Source of the DNA: JASFRS01 sp050114795
GTDB lineage: Bacteria > Pseudomonadota > Alphaproteobacteria > Sphingomonadales > CAKZYD01
Direction: 5' to 3'
DNA: 16,271 bases
NCBI GenBank assembly: GCA_050114795.1
Contig: JASFRS010000043.1
Coordinates: forward strand, 1 to 16,271
Of this stretch, positions 1 to 8,259 are shown in pieces (the first letter of the stretch is position 1; every line of letters begins with the position of its first letter). The notes beneath the pieces were generated by a model. That model saw only the letters and a list, made by a program, of their open reading frames with translations. It was not told the DNA's origin and made no database searches. The position numbers were made by a program, and so were the translations under genes.

Positions 1-92
1 ACTTTCATCATATCTATGATCAAAATGATCAGAGATATTTAAAAATCTCAGATAAAAACGGTTATCTAGTTTATAGTCTCATCATCCAACAC

Positions 93-104
93 AACATAAG
101 AGCA
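93..104 (-). promoter_or_regulatory. Possible spacer boxA antitermination site before 23S
   Basis: Read on the minus strand this is TGCTCTTATGTT. Its first seven bases match the rRNA boxA consensus TGCTCTTTAACA and the rest do not. The position, between the last spacer tRNA and the expected 23S start off the left edge, is where bacterial rrn operons often repeat boxA. The match is partial, so this is a weak inference. The rest of 1-280 is A/T-rich internal transcribed spacer with no gene. Confidence 0.28.
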
Positions 105-280
105 AGCCCTTACGTCACATCAAACAACGCGACTACGTCAAAAACCCATTTACAATGTCAAATATCAATTCAGAACCGAAGTCCTGACTTTCGTCAAACA
201 TATGGCAAAACCCCAAATGCCCGACAAAACCTATGTCTTCATCTTCTGGAATACCTACCAAAAGGCCCACTCAAAGTGAT

Positions 281-356
281 TGGTGGAGCCAATCGGGATC
301 GAACCGATGACCTCAAGCTTGCAAAGCTAGCGCTCTCCCAACTGAGCTATGGCCCC
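281..356 (-). tRNA. tRNA-Ala (anticodon TGC)
   Basis: The minus strand reads as a complete 76-nt tRNA. It begins GGGGCCATAGCTCAG (acceptor strand and D arm), carries anticodon TGC at 323-321 in a CTTTGCAAG stem-loop, has GGTTCGATCC in the T arm, and ends GGCTCCACCA with CCA encoded. It is the second tRNA of the 16S-23S spacer, in the usual Ile-Ala order. It is cotranscribed with the rRNAs and matured from the precursor. Confidence 0.97.
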
Positions 357-442
357 TTAATCAATACACAACCTCGACCGTCTCTTTCTAAAGAATGGTG
401 GGCCCCGTTTGCGCTAGCAAACAATCGAATAAATCCAAGGGA

Positions 443-459
443 CACCAAATCTCTAGATT

Positions 460-464
<5 letters not shown>
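443..464 (-). repeat. Inverted repeat over the tRNA-Ile 3' end
   Basis: CACCAAATC (443-451) and GATTTGGTG (456-464) are perfect 9-nt reverse complements around a 4-nt loop. In the transcript the CACCA end of tRNA-Ile forms one arm and the trailer immediately after it the other. A hairpin that covers the CCA end before processing is therefore possible. Whether it matters for 3' maturation is inference. Confidence 0.55.
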
Positions 465-536
<72 letters not shown>

Positions 537-617
537 GATCAAGGTACAGCGTTCGGCGACAGCCTTATCAGCTGTCAGTGATCATTCTTACGAATAATCC
601 CCGATCATGTTTCCAGA

Positions 618-640
618 GATGAAGGGAAGTGTAGACGGCG
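618..640 (-). other. 3' arm of the 16S precursor processing stem
   Basis: The RNA read from 640 to 618 can pair over all 23 nt with the leader arm at 2406-2384. There are 22 Watson-Crick pairs and a single G-U wobble. This is the expected architecture of the helix that closes the pre-16S domain and is cut by RNase III. The pairing is visible in the sequence; the enzyme is inferred from known rrn processing. A short inverted repeat (GAACCTT/AAGGTTC, 653-667) lies between this arm and the mature 16S 3' end. Confidence 0.85.
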
Positions 641-712
641 TCCTGTTAAATTGAACCTTAAAGGTTCTTATGTCTGCAGAAGGACTTGAGAAGCGAACTT
701 CTATCAAGTCAC

Positions 713-2237
<1,525 letters not shown>

Positions 2238-2383
2238 ATCAACGTTCAATCCCCGCACACAATTCACATATTTGTGGACCCATATATAAATATACAAATC
2301 CACGTAAAGCATATTCAAAACGCTCAGGAAGTGTGTACGATTACCAAACAATTTGCTCAGAGCCTAAGCCCCGAAGCACAGGC

Positions 2384-2406
2384 CGCCGCCTACACTTCCC
2401 TTCATC
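2384..2406 (-). other. 5' arm of the 16S precursor processing stem
   Basis: This is the leader RNA segment, complementary over 23 nt to the spacer segment 618-640, with one G-U wobble and no gaps. It sits between the leader boxA-like element and the mature 16S 5' end. The mirrored flanking of 16S by long complementary arms is the standard precursor stem. Confidence 0.85.
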
Positions 2407-2414
2407 AATTAACT

Positions 2415-2426
2415 TGTCAAAGATCA
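2415..2426 (-). promoter_or_regulatory. Leader boxA-like antitermination element
   Basis: The minus strand reads TGATCTTTGACA, one mismatch from TGCTCTTTGACA, a common form of rRNA boxA. It lies in the leader between the promoter and the processing stem, where NusB/NusE-dependent antitermination complexes load. The sequence match is direct; the function follows from known rrn leaders. Confidence 0.6.
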
Positions 2427-2483
2427 ATTCCGCCGGGCTTTCCCGGGGGCCGTCGGTGCGTTGTGCCCCGGCGACGGAGGCGG

Positions 2484-2512
2484 GTTATATGGACCTCCCC
2501 CTGAACTGTCAA
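2484..2512 (-). promoter_or_regulatory. rRNA operon promoter (P1-like)
   Basis: On the minus strand a perfect -35 hexamer TTGACA (2512-2507) is followed after exactly 17 nt by TATAAC (2489-2484). Upstream of the -35 (about 2513-2560) the DNA has several A and T tracts, as in an UP element. Downstream of the -10 the stretch is very G/C-rich (CCGCCTCCG), like the discriminator of stringently controlled rRNA promoters. Transcription should start near 2476-2478, giving a leader of about 240 nt before 16S. Confidence 0.85.
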
Positions 2513-2560
2513 ACCCTTTTTCGAAATAAAATGAGCTTTTTTCCAAAAAACAAAAAGAAT

Positions 2561-2574
2561 GGCGGAAATCCGCC
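2561..2574. repeat. Short inverted repeat behind the rrn promoter
   Basis: GGCGGA and TCCGCC form a perfect 6-bp inverted repeat around AA. It sits just beyond the A/T-rich upstream element of the rRNA promoter and before the divergent glycosyltransferase gene. It could be a protein-binding site or chance. The following AAATTT is too weak for an intrinsic terminator. Confidence 0.35.
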
Positions 2575-2656
2575 AAATTTAAGGATGGCAGTCCCACAAT
2601 ATTCTCGTTATATCTGTATATACATTCAAAGAAGCTGCCCGAGGTCCCCCATAGTT

Positions 2657-3931
2657 ATGTCTTCACCAGAGCGTCGGCTAGAGACTCTAAGACAGGAATA
2701 TAAGGCACCAACCCGTGAAATGATGCCGTTAAGGTCGCTCACCCCGGTCTTGCCGCACCTTCCTATCATGGCATTTGCCTATAATAACTGGAATGGCCCT
2801 TGGATGAATCGCCAACATATTTTGTCCCGCATGGCACAAAGAGGCTGGCAGGTCCAATATTCAAATGGCAGGGTTAATCACTGGGCTGGCTTAAAGAAAC
2901 TAATAACCAACACGCCTTTTTTGCCCACATGTGCACAAGCAGATGGAGTGATACAAGATTATCCCTCGCTTAGCCAAATTAGTATCCCAACCCTTCCACT
3001 CTTGGATCACCACACATTAAAATGGCATGCGCAAAGCCTAAAGCGACGCGCAGGACCTTCGCCAATTGCTTATCTATTCCACCCCGACTTTTCTAACTAT
3101 ATTGACCATTTGGACGCCAAATATGTCGTGCTGCACATATATGATGCCTATCATGCGACTCCCAACTGGAGGTCCTCAAAACAATATCTCTTAGAGCAAT
3201 GCGCGGAGCGTGCGAATCTCGTCATCGCCACGAGCGAGCATATGCTAAACACCCTGCCGGGGCACCTTGCTTCCAAGGCACATATCGTCAACAACGGCGC
3301 AGACTCGCTCGCATTTTATAATGGGAAATTAGCTGAGGAGCCCAAAGATCTGTCGCCCATCAAAGGTATTAAAATCGGGTGTAGCGGTGTTTTCGGCCCT
3401 AAAATTGATTTTAAACTCCTACGAAATCTGGCTCAGCGCCACAGCGACTGGGATATCGTCTTAATTGGCCCCTTCATTCGCGGCGCGCGAAAACCCGCCG
3501 ATGCCTTCAAACGTCATATTCAGGAATGGGATGAACTCTTAGCTCAGCCGAATATACACTGGCTGGGAGAAAAACATACGCGTGAACTGCCAGCCTATGT
3601 CGCGCGTATGGATGTAAACTTGATGCCTTATAAGGTCGCTCAAAGAGAGGCCAGATGGACTCGGTTTGGATACCCATTAAAGCTACATGAGTATCTCTCT
3701 GCCGGCGCCCCTATTGTTAGCGCAGAGCTACCCACTCTTCGCCCGTTCAGTGACGTTCTGTCCTTTGCAGCCACCACTGATGAATGGAGCGAACAAATCT
3801 CGTCTGCATTAAAAACCAAAAACTCAGAAATGGCAGCGCAAAGACAAGAATTAGGCCTCAAAAACAGTTGGGACCATAGAGTGGATCAAATCGAGAAGTT
3901 ATTGCTACAAATGATCAATCCATCAGCATAG
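2657..3931 (+). CDS. GT-B glycosyltransferase (TuaH-like), copy 1
   Basis: This 424-aa cytoplasmic or membrane-peripheral glycosyltransferase probably transfers a sugar from a nucleotide donor to a growing surface glycan. The N-terminal domain has GPWMNRQ (47-53) followed by a RMAQRGW segment. The C-terminal donor domain has PLKLHEYLSAGAPIVSAELP (340-359), the acidic motif region typical of GT4-type enzymes. The resemblance to TuaH-like glycosyltransferases is from memory. The frame stays open back to 2333, but that part lies in the rRNA leader and promoter. ATG 2657 is preferred because CGAGGT (2640-2645) precedes it, although the spacing is long. ATGs at 2720, 2723 and 2768 are alternatives, and homology to copy 2 starts only at about residue 38. 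The gene is divergent from the rRNA operon. Copy 2 follows 123 bp downstream, suggesting a tandem duplication. Sugar and acceptor cannot be deduced. Confidence 0.85.
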   Translation: MSSPERRLETLRQEYKAPTREMMPLRSLTPVLPHLPIMAFAYNNWNGPWMNRQHILSRMAQRGWQVQYSNGRVNHWAGLKKLITNTPFLPTCAQADGVIQDYPSLSQISIPTLPLLDHHTLKWHAQSLKRRAGPSPIAYLFHPDFSNYIDHLDAKYVVLHIYDAYHATPNWRSSKQYLLEQCAERANLVIATSEHMLNTLPGHLASKAHIVNNGADSLAFYNGKLAEEPKDLSPIKGIKIGCSGVFGPKIDFKLLRNLAQRHSDWDIVLIGPFIRGARKPADAFKRHIQEWDELLAQPNIHWLGEKHTRELPAYVARMDVNLMPYKVAQREARWTRFGYPLKLHEYLSAGAPIVSAELPTLRPFSDVLSFAATTDEWSEQISSALKTKNSEMAAQRQELGLKNSWDHRVDQIEKLLLQMINPSA

Positions 3932-4014
3932 CAACCATACTGTGTAATAGTAACGCCTCACCCCCTAAATACAGATCAACATCTGCGGCTATCGCTTAAT
4001 TTACCTTCGCAAAA

Positions 4015-4030
4015 TGCAATTCCTATTGCA
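4015..4030. repeat. Inverted repeat between the two glycosyltransferases
   Basis: TGCAAT, 4 nt, ATTGCA is a perfect 6-bp inverted repeat. A second small one, CAGAT/ATCTG, lies at 3972-3985. Both are in the 123-bp gap between the paralogous glycosyltransferase genes, about 25-40 bp before the start of copy 2. No T-run follows, so a terminator is unlikely. An operator or a chance occurrence remains possible. Confidence 0.25.
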
Positions 4031-4054
4031 CAATAACATTCAGCTGAAAGGCAA

Positions 4055-5257
4055 ATGGGGGAGGAAGAATTGGAGGCAGAGGGCACTAGCCATCCGGCAA
4101 TAGCTGTTTTTGCGCCAAATAAATGGGAGGGGCCGTGGATGAATCGGCAGCAACTCTTCTCCCGCATGGCACAACGTGGCTGGCATATATGTTACTCAAC
4201 CGGCCGCCTGAATCTATGGGACGGTGTTATCCCCACTCTCAAAGATGCGCATCTATTGCCATCATATGAAATCATTAACTCAGTCTTCGTTGATAAGCCT
4301 TCAATTCTACAAATCGAAAGCGGGCGATCTCAAAGATGGAATGCGCTTAGCATGCGCAGTCACGCCAGATCATTGAAGAAAATATTAGCCTTTGGGGGCG
4401 ACGGCCGAACAATCACTTATTTATTCCACCCACTTTATGAGTCCTATATCGACGCTTTAGAATCAGAATTTCTCATCCTCCACCTTTATGACGCCCTCCA
4501 TGCCATGCCGGGGTGGACAACGCACAAACAGGCTCAGCTTGAACGTTGCGCGAAACGCGCTGATCTCATCATCACATCATCAGATCAAATGCAAGATACG
4601 CTGCCACGAGAATGTCTTTCGCGTACTATCACTATAGAAAATGGGGCTGACTGGAAGGAATTCAATCAAGGGCAGAACAAGCCGAAACCTCCTGAGATAC
4701 AGGGCCGCAAAGGGCCACTTATTGGCTGCTGTGGAGTCATGTCACAAAAAACAGATATTGAACTTCTTTTTAAAATTGCTTCCACAAAGCCAGAATGGAC
4801 TTTGGTCCTCGTCGGCCCATATTTCGCCGGGCGAAATCCCAAGCAGGACCAAATGTGGGCCGAATTGACTCAAAAGCCCAATGTCATATGGACCGGACTG
4901 AAACGTCCTCAGGAGCTACCATCCTATGTTGGCCACATGGATGCAAACCTGATTCCATATAAAGTGGACGATGAGAATGCTGCCTGGGCCAAATATTGCT
5001 TCCCGTTAAAACTCCACGAATATTTAGCGACAGGGAAGCCAGTAATCAGCTCTCCCCTCCCTTCAATTGAAAAATTTAAAGATGTCATTTCATTCGCCAA
5101 GCAGGCTAGCGAATGGATAGACAGAATCACCAATGCCCTCACTTTAGACACCGCGGAAATGGCTAGAAAACGCATTAGCACCGCACAACAAAACAGTTGG
5201 GATCGGAAGGTTGATGAGCTTTCCAAGGCTCTTTTACAGCTTACACAGCGGCCTTAA
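4055..5257 (+). CDS. GT-B glycosyltransferase (TuaH-like), copy 2
   Basis: This 400-aa protein is homologous to the preceding gene along its whole length. Shared blocks include GPWMNRQ (26-32), SRMAQRGW, YLFHP, LHLYDALHA, ENGAD and PLKLHEYLATGKPVISSPLP (317-336). It should be a sugar transferase of the same kind acting on the same or a neighbouring glycan step. ATG 4055 has GAAAGG 4 nt upstream. An in-frame TTG at 4070 is preceded by a stronger GGGAGG at a good distance, so the true start could be five codons later. It ends 12 bp before the oppositely oriented flippase gene, with no obvious terminator hairpin between. The pair has diverged enough (clear substitutions throughout) that different specificities are likely. 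Confidence 0.87.
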   Translation: MGEEELEAEGTSHPAIAVFAPNKWEGPWMNRQQLFSRMAQRGWHICYSTGRLNLWDGVIPTLKDAHLLPSYEIINSVFVDKPSILQIESGRSQRWNALSMRSHARSLKKILAFGGDGRTITYLFHPLYESYIDALESEFLILHLYDALHAMPGWTTHKQAQLERCAKRADLIITSSDQMQDTLPRECLSRTITIENGADWKEFNQGQNKPKPPEIQGRKGPLIGCCGVMSQKTDIELLFKIASTKPEWTLVLVGPYFAGRNPKQDQMWAELTQKPNVIWTGLKRPQELPSYVGHMDANLIPYKVDDENAAWAKYCFPLKLHEYLATGKPVISSPLPSIEKFKDVISFAKQASEWIDRITNALTLDTAEMARKRISTAQQNSWDRKVDELSKALLQLTQRP

Positions 5258-5269
5258 CCCAGAATTTCC

Positions 5270-6772
5270 TTAACCTGCATAGATTGCCTTAATTTTGCCC
5301 ACCACAGCGGAAAACTTTTCAAGAAGAAATGCCTCAGGTCCCATGGGCTTTCCACAAATCGACCAGAGCATCAATAAAACCCCACTATAGGATATAACCC
5401 CTGCAATAACCTGAATGGAAACAAGAGCAGAAGCTGCAACACTAGGCTCATATCTTGTCATTACAAAGTCGATTGAAAACACCACAGCCCCCATAACCGC
5501 CGTCGCACACAGGCCACGCCAGGACCCCTGCACCAGTCGACGTGTTTGAAATCCCGCATATTTTCTAACCATCCAAAGTGCAAAACCGTTTCTAAGAAGC
5601 TCCGTTAGGACCCGGGCCACCAAGGCACCCCATAAGCCCCAATATATGACGCCAATGATGACAGAAATAGCCATCACGCATACTGTAAAGACCTCTCTAA
5701 CAATCAAAATTTTCAATCGTCCGAGGGCGCGCAATCCATATTGCGGCGCGAGCAAAACAATGGCAACTGATTGCACAATTGCAAAAGTTTGAACAATTGG
5801 AACCGATGGCAGCCACTTCTCACCAATGGCAAGAACGATAAGATCTTTTGCCACCAAAGCGAAGCCAAGCCCTGCTGGAAGCATTAAGATTGTTAAAATA
5901 TTTGCTGTCTCATGAATCAATCTAGAGAATTCCGCCCGATCATCCTGGACATATGTCAGCGCAGGAAAAAACGCCCTCATTAAAGGCGCAGACAATTCAC
6001 CCACCGGCATTGAGCCGACTTCCTGACCGATCTTATAAAGCCCAACGAAACGAGCAGGCAAAAAATAGCCAAGCGCAAATTGCTCTGCTCTCATCCAGAG
6101 AGTTTGCAAAACACTGATGATCATCAGACCACCTGAAAAGGACAGTAGTCTGCGATAAGCCTTGAAATATAATCGGGGGCGATAAGGCGCTAATATATAG
6201 CTGAAGCCCAGTTGGAAAATGGCTTCAATTAGCCCACCAACAACCAATGCCCAATAGCTTTTATAAAGAATGGCCAATGTGATGGTCGCTGAAATGGAAA
6301 CTAATTTGGTAACCGTTCTGAATATAAATTCTTTATCCAGGGATAGATATTTAACGAAATCGACCATTTTTATGCTGACAAAGCCCCGCACAAAAACGGT
6401 CACAGCCATAACTTGAAAGACACTTTCAAGCCGACCATCATCAAACATCGAAGCAAAAAACGGGGCCCCAACCGCCAAGACCAGTGCTAAAACTGCGCCT
6501 CTGATGACATTAAAATTCCAGGCTGTGTGATATTCGTCATTATCCGCGTCCCTGAATTTCACCAATGCCGCCGCGAAATTAAAATCACTAAGAGCATCGA
6601 AAACTGCGAGAATTGAGACCGCTATGGCGACAAGCCCGAAATCTTCGGGCGCTAAGAACCGTGCGAGAACAAGTGTAGAAATCAACCCAAGAAGACGAAA
6701 AATCCAGCGGCCTGCAACTGCCCAAACAGCAGCCACAACGGTTCCTCCCATCTGCCGTTCCTGCTCAGCCAT
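5270..6772 (-). CDS. Polysaccharide flippase (MOP/PST family, Wzx-like)
   Basis: This is a 500-aa, very hydrophobic protein with about 12-14 predicted membrane segments. The N-terminal block GRWIFRLLGLISTLVLARFL followed by APEDFGL (residues 21-47) is characteristic of polysaccharide-biosynthesis exporters (COG2244 type). Family members move lipid-linked oligosaccharides or help export polysaccharide across the inner membrane, which fits the surrounding glycosyltransferases. The start used is ATG 6772, with only a weak purine stretch upstream. An ATG at codon 8 (6751) with AGGA before it is an alternative, and the conserved part begins right after it. It is convergent with copy 2 of the glycosyltransferase and divergent from the methyltransferase across a 118-bp A/T-rich gap. 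The transported substrate is unknown. Confidence 0.9.
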   Translation of the reverse strand: MAEQERQMGGTVVAAVWAVAGRWIFRLLGLISTLVLARFLAPEDFGLVAIAVSILAVFDALSDFNFAAALVKFRDADNDEYHTAWNFNVIRGAVLALVLAVGAPFFASMFDDGRLESVFQVMAVTVFVRGFVSIKMVDFVKYLSLDKEFIFRTVTKLVSISATITLAILYKSYWALVVGGLIEAIFQLGFSYILAPYRPRLYFKAYRRLLSFSGGLMIISVLQTLWMRAEQFALGYFLPARFVGLYKIGQEVGSMPVGELSAPLMRAFFPALTYVQDDRAEFSRLIHETANILTILMLPAGLGFALVAKDLIVLAIGEKWLPSVPIVQTFAIVQSVAIVLLAPQYGLRALGRLKILIVREVFTVCVMAISVIIGVIYWGLWGALVARVLTELLRNGFALWMVRKYAGFQTRRLVQGSWRGLCATAVMGAVVFSIDFVMTRYEPSVAASALVSIQVIAGVISYSGVLLMLWSICGKPMGPEAFLLEKFSAVVGKIKAIYAG

Positions 6773-6890
6773 TCTTCACATCTTTCAATAAAATATAATT
6801 TGAGAAATTTAGTTTCTTTACGTTTTTACACTTTTCGACAGAAATTATCTGATATTAATTAAGAGCGATAAAACATCAGAGGGATTTGTT

Positions 6891-7649
6891 TTGGAATATA
6901 TTTTTTTACTCATGCCCGCCAGTGCAGTGTTAATTTTGAGCCTCCTTATTATTTTCCTCTGGCTCCATCGCAGAAAAATGGATCAACTACTGATTAAGCT
7001 CACTGATTTGAGGCGACGCCAGGATCAGATAATTAAGAAAATGATGTCCTCTGAGCAGGAAGAGGCTTTAGCATATATCCATCATATTCTTGGCTTGGGA
7101 AAAGGGGCGCTACCACCAACGCGAGGGTGGGCAGCGTCGCCAGACTTTCTGCTAATAGTGGCGGAATATATTCTTCAAAATAAACCAAAAAAAATAGTCG
7201 AATTAGGGTCAGGCGTATCCACCTTAGTAATTACAAAAGCATTAGAAAAAGTTGGCAGCGGAACGCTTATTAGTATCGACCATGATGAAGTTTTTCAAAA
7301 TATAACGAAAGAACGGCTTAAGAGATTGGGGCTAGAAGCCGAACATATTTACGCTCCACTTACTCAAGATGAGGCCGCGGACCGTTGGTATGATTTACCC
7401 TCAATAGAGGGTCCCATTGATCTGCTTATTATTGATGGGCCTCCGGAAGCTATTTCCCCTCAAGTTCGGGGGCACGCAAGCCGCCTTTTTCCCCTGCTAA
7501 GCGACGGTGCAACAGTAATCCTGGATGACGCCGATCGCCCCGGCGAAAAAGAAGTAATTGCTAGATGGATTAAAGACTGGCCAGAGCTCCAATACACACC
7601 CATTTATACGGAAAAAGGCACAGCACTTTTAAGGAAAGGCTCTATTTGA
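6891..7649 (+). CDS. Membrane-anchored SAM-dependent methyltransferase
   Basis: A 252-aa protein starting with TTG, supported by AGAGGGA (6878-6884) six nt upstream. Residues 4-25 form one transmembrane helix, 26-60 are charged and probably coiled-coil, and the rest is a class I methyltransferase fold. Motif I is VELGSGVS (103-110), an acidic residue follows the second strand (SIDHDE, about 128-133), and DLLIIDGPP (177-185) and VILDDADR (209-216) complete the core. The end of strand 4 (IDGPP) resembles the Methyltransf_24 type. It likely methylates a sugar, lipid-linked intermediate or protein at the cytoplasmic face of the membrane. The target is unknown. Its last 8 bp overlap tail-to-tail with the secreted-protein gene. 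A/T-rich DNA upstream is shared with the divergent flippase. Confidence 0.85.
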   Translation: MEYIFLLMPASAVLILSLLIIFLWLHRRKMDQLLIKLTDLRRRQDQIIKKMMSSEQEEALAYIHHILGLGKGALPPTRGWAASPDFLLIVAEYILQNKPKKIVELGSGVSTLVITKALEKVGSGTLISIDHDEVFQNITKERLKRLGLEAEHIYAPLTQDEAADRWYDLPSIEGPIDLLIIDGPPEAISPQVRGHASRLFPLLSDGATVILDDADRPGEKEVIARWIKDWPELQYTPIYTEKGTALLRKGSI

Positions 7650-8178
7650 ATCGCGCCTTAATCTCTTCCACAATAGGGCTTCTGGCACCGCCAAAAGTAA
7701 TTTCACCCAACTGCTCATCAGCCGGTGTCAAAGGATTGACTGATTGCGGTCCGTATATACCGCGTGAGAGAGAGAAACCGGGCTTACCCAGGGTCAGGTC
7801 ATGTTCGAAGGACTTTGCGATATTAACAAAGCTCCGTCCTTTGTGTTTGGCACCGAGGACATCTCCATATGCGCCATCTTGAATACGGTCTTTATCAAAG
7901 ACGATAGGCGGCAATCCGGGTAGATTACGATATTCTTCACCGATAAGAGCATCATTGGATGTCCGCTCATCGACCCTACCGCTCCTTTCACGCAACCAGC
8001 GCCCGAGACTTATCACCTGACCATTACCTAAATCGAGATAGATATGTTCAAAAGTTTCCTTGAAATCCTGATCGTCAAGATAAGGAGAGATTGTTGCCTC
8101 AAGCGACTTTTCCTCCTGCGATTCTGATGTCGCTGCAGCGCCTTGCACGCAGAATAAGATACAAGCAAATACTTTCAA
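7642..8178 (-). CDS. Secreted or periplasmic protein of unknown function
   Basis: I do not recognise this family. The 178-aa product has a short signal peptide (KVFACILFCVQGAAA, residues 2-16, probable cleavage after AAA). A soluble, charged mature part of about 160 residues follows, with no membrane segment. A segment around DLGNGQVISLGRWLRER and a Gly/Pro-rich C-terminal third are the most distinctive parts. The start is set at TTG 8178: AAAGGAGG (8194-8187) lies 8 nt upstream, and a GTG start at 8187 would overlap that site. It is 81 bp downstream of the glycosyltransferase gene on the same strand, likely the same transcript. That suggests a role in glycan assembly or the cell envelope, but this is guilt by association only. 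Confidence 0.72.
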   Translation of the reverse strand: MKVFACILFCVQGAAATSESQEEKSLEATISPYLDDQDFKETFEHIYLDLGNGQVISLGRWLRERSGRVDERTSNDALIGEEYRNLPGLPPIVFDKDRIQDGAYGDVLGAKHKGRSFVNIAKSFEHDLTLGKPGFSLSRGIYGPQSVNPLTPADEQLGEITFGGARSPIVEEIKARFK

Positions 8179-8259
8179 GGGCCGCACCTCCTTTGATCGC
8201 CAGAAGAAGCAAAGGAAAAGAGCAAATACGGCAACAGCAAGGCGAAATTCAGTGGTGCC

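Noticed and set aside
2289..2318. Possible second rRNA promoter (TTGAAT, 18 nt, TATATT on the minus strand)
   Set aside because: It would start transcription after the boxA and the 5' arm of the processing stem, so the transcript could not be matured normally. The hexamers are in A/T-rich DNA where chance matches are common.
2333..2656. Upstream extension of the first glycosyltransferase frame
   Set aside because: This stretch is the rRNA promoter and leader, its translation has no similarity to the paralogous second copy, and no ribosome site supports a start there.
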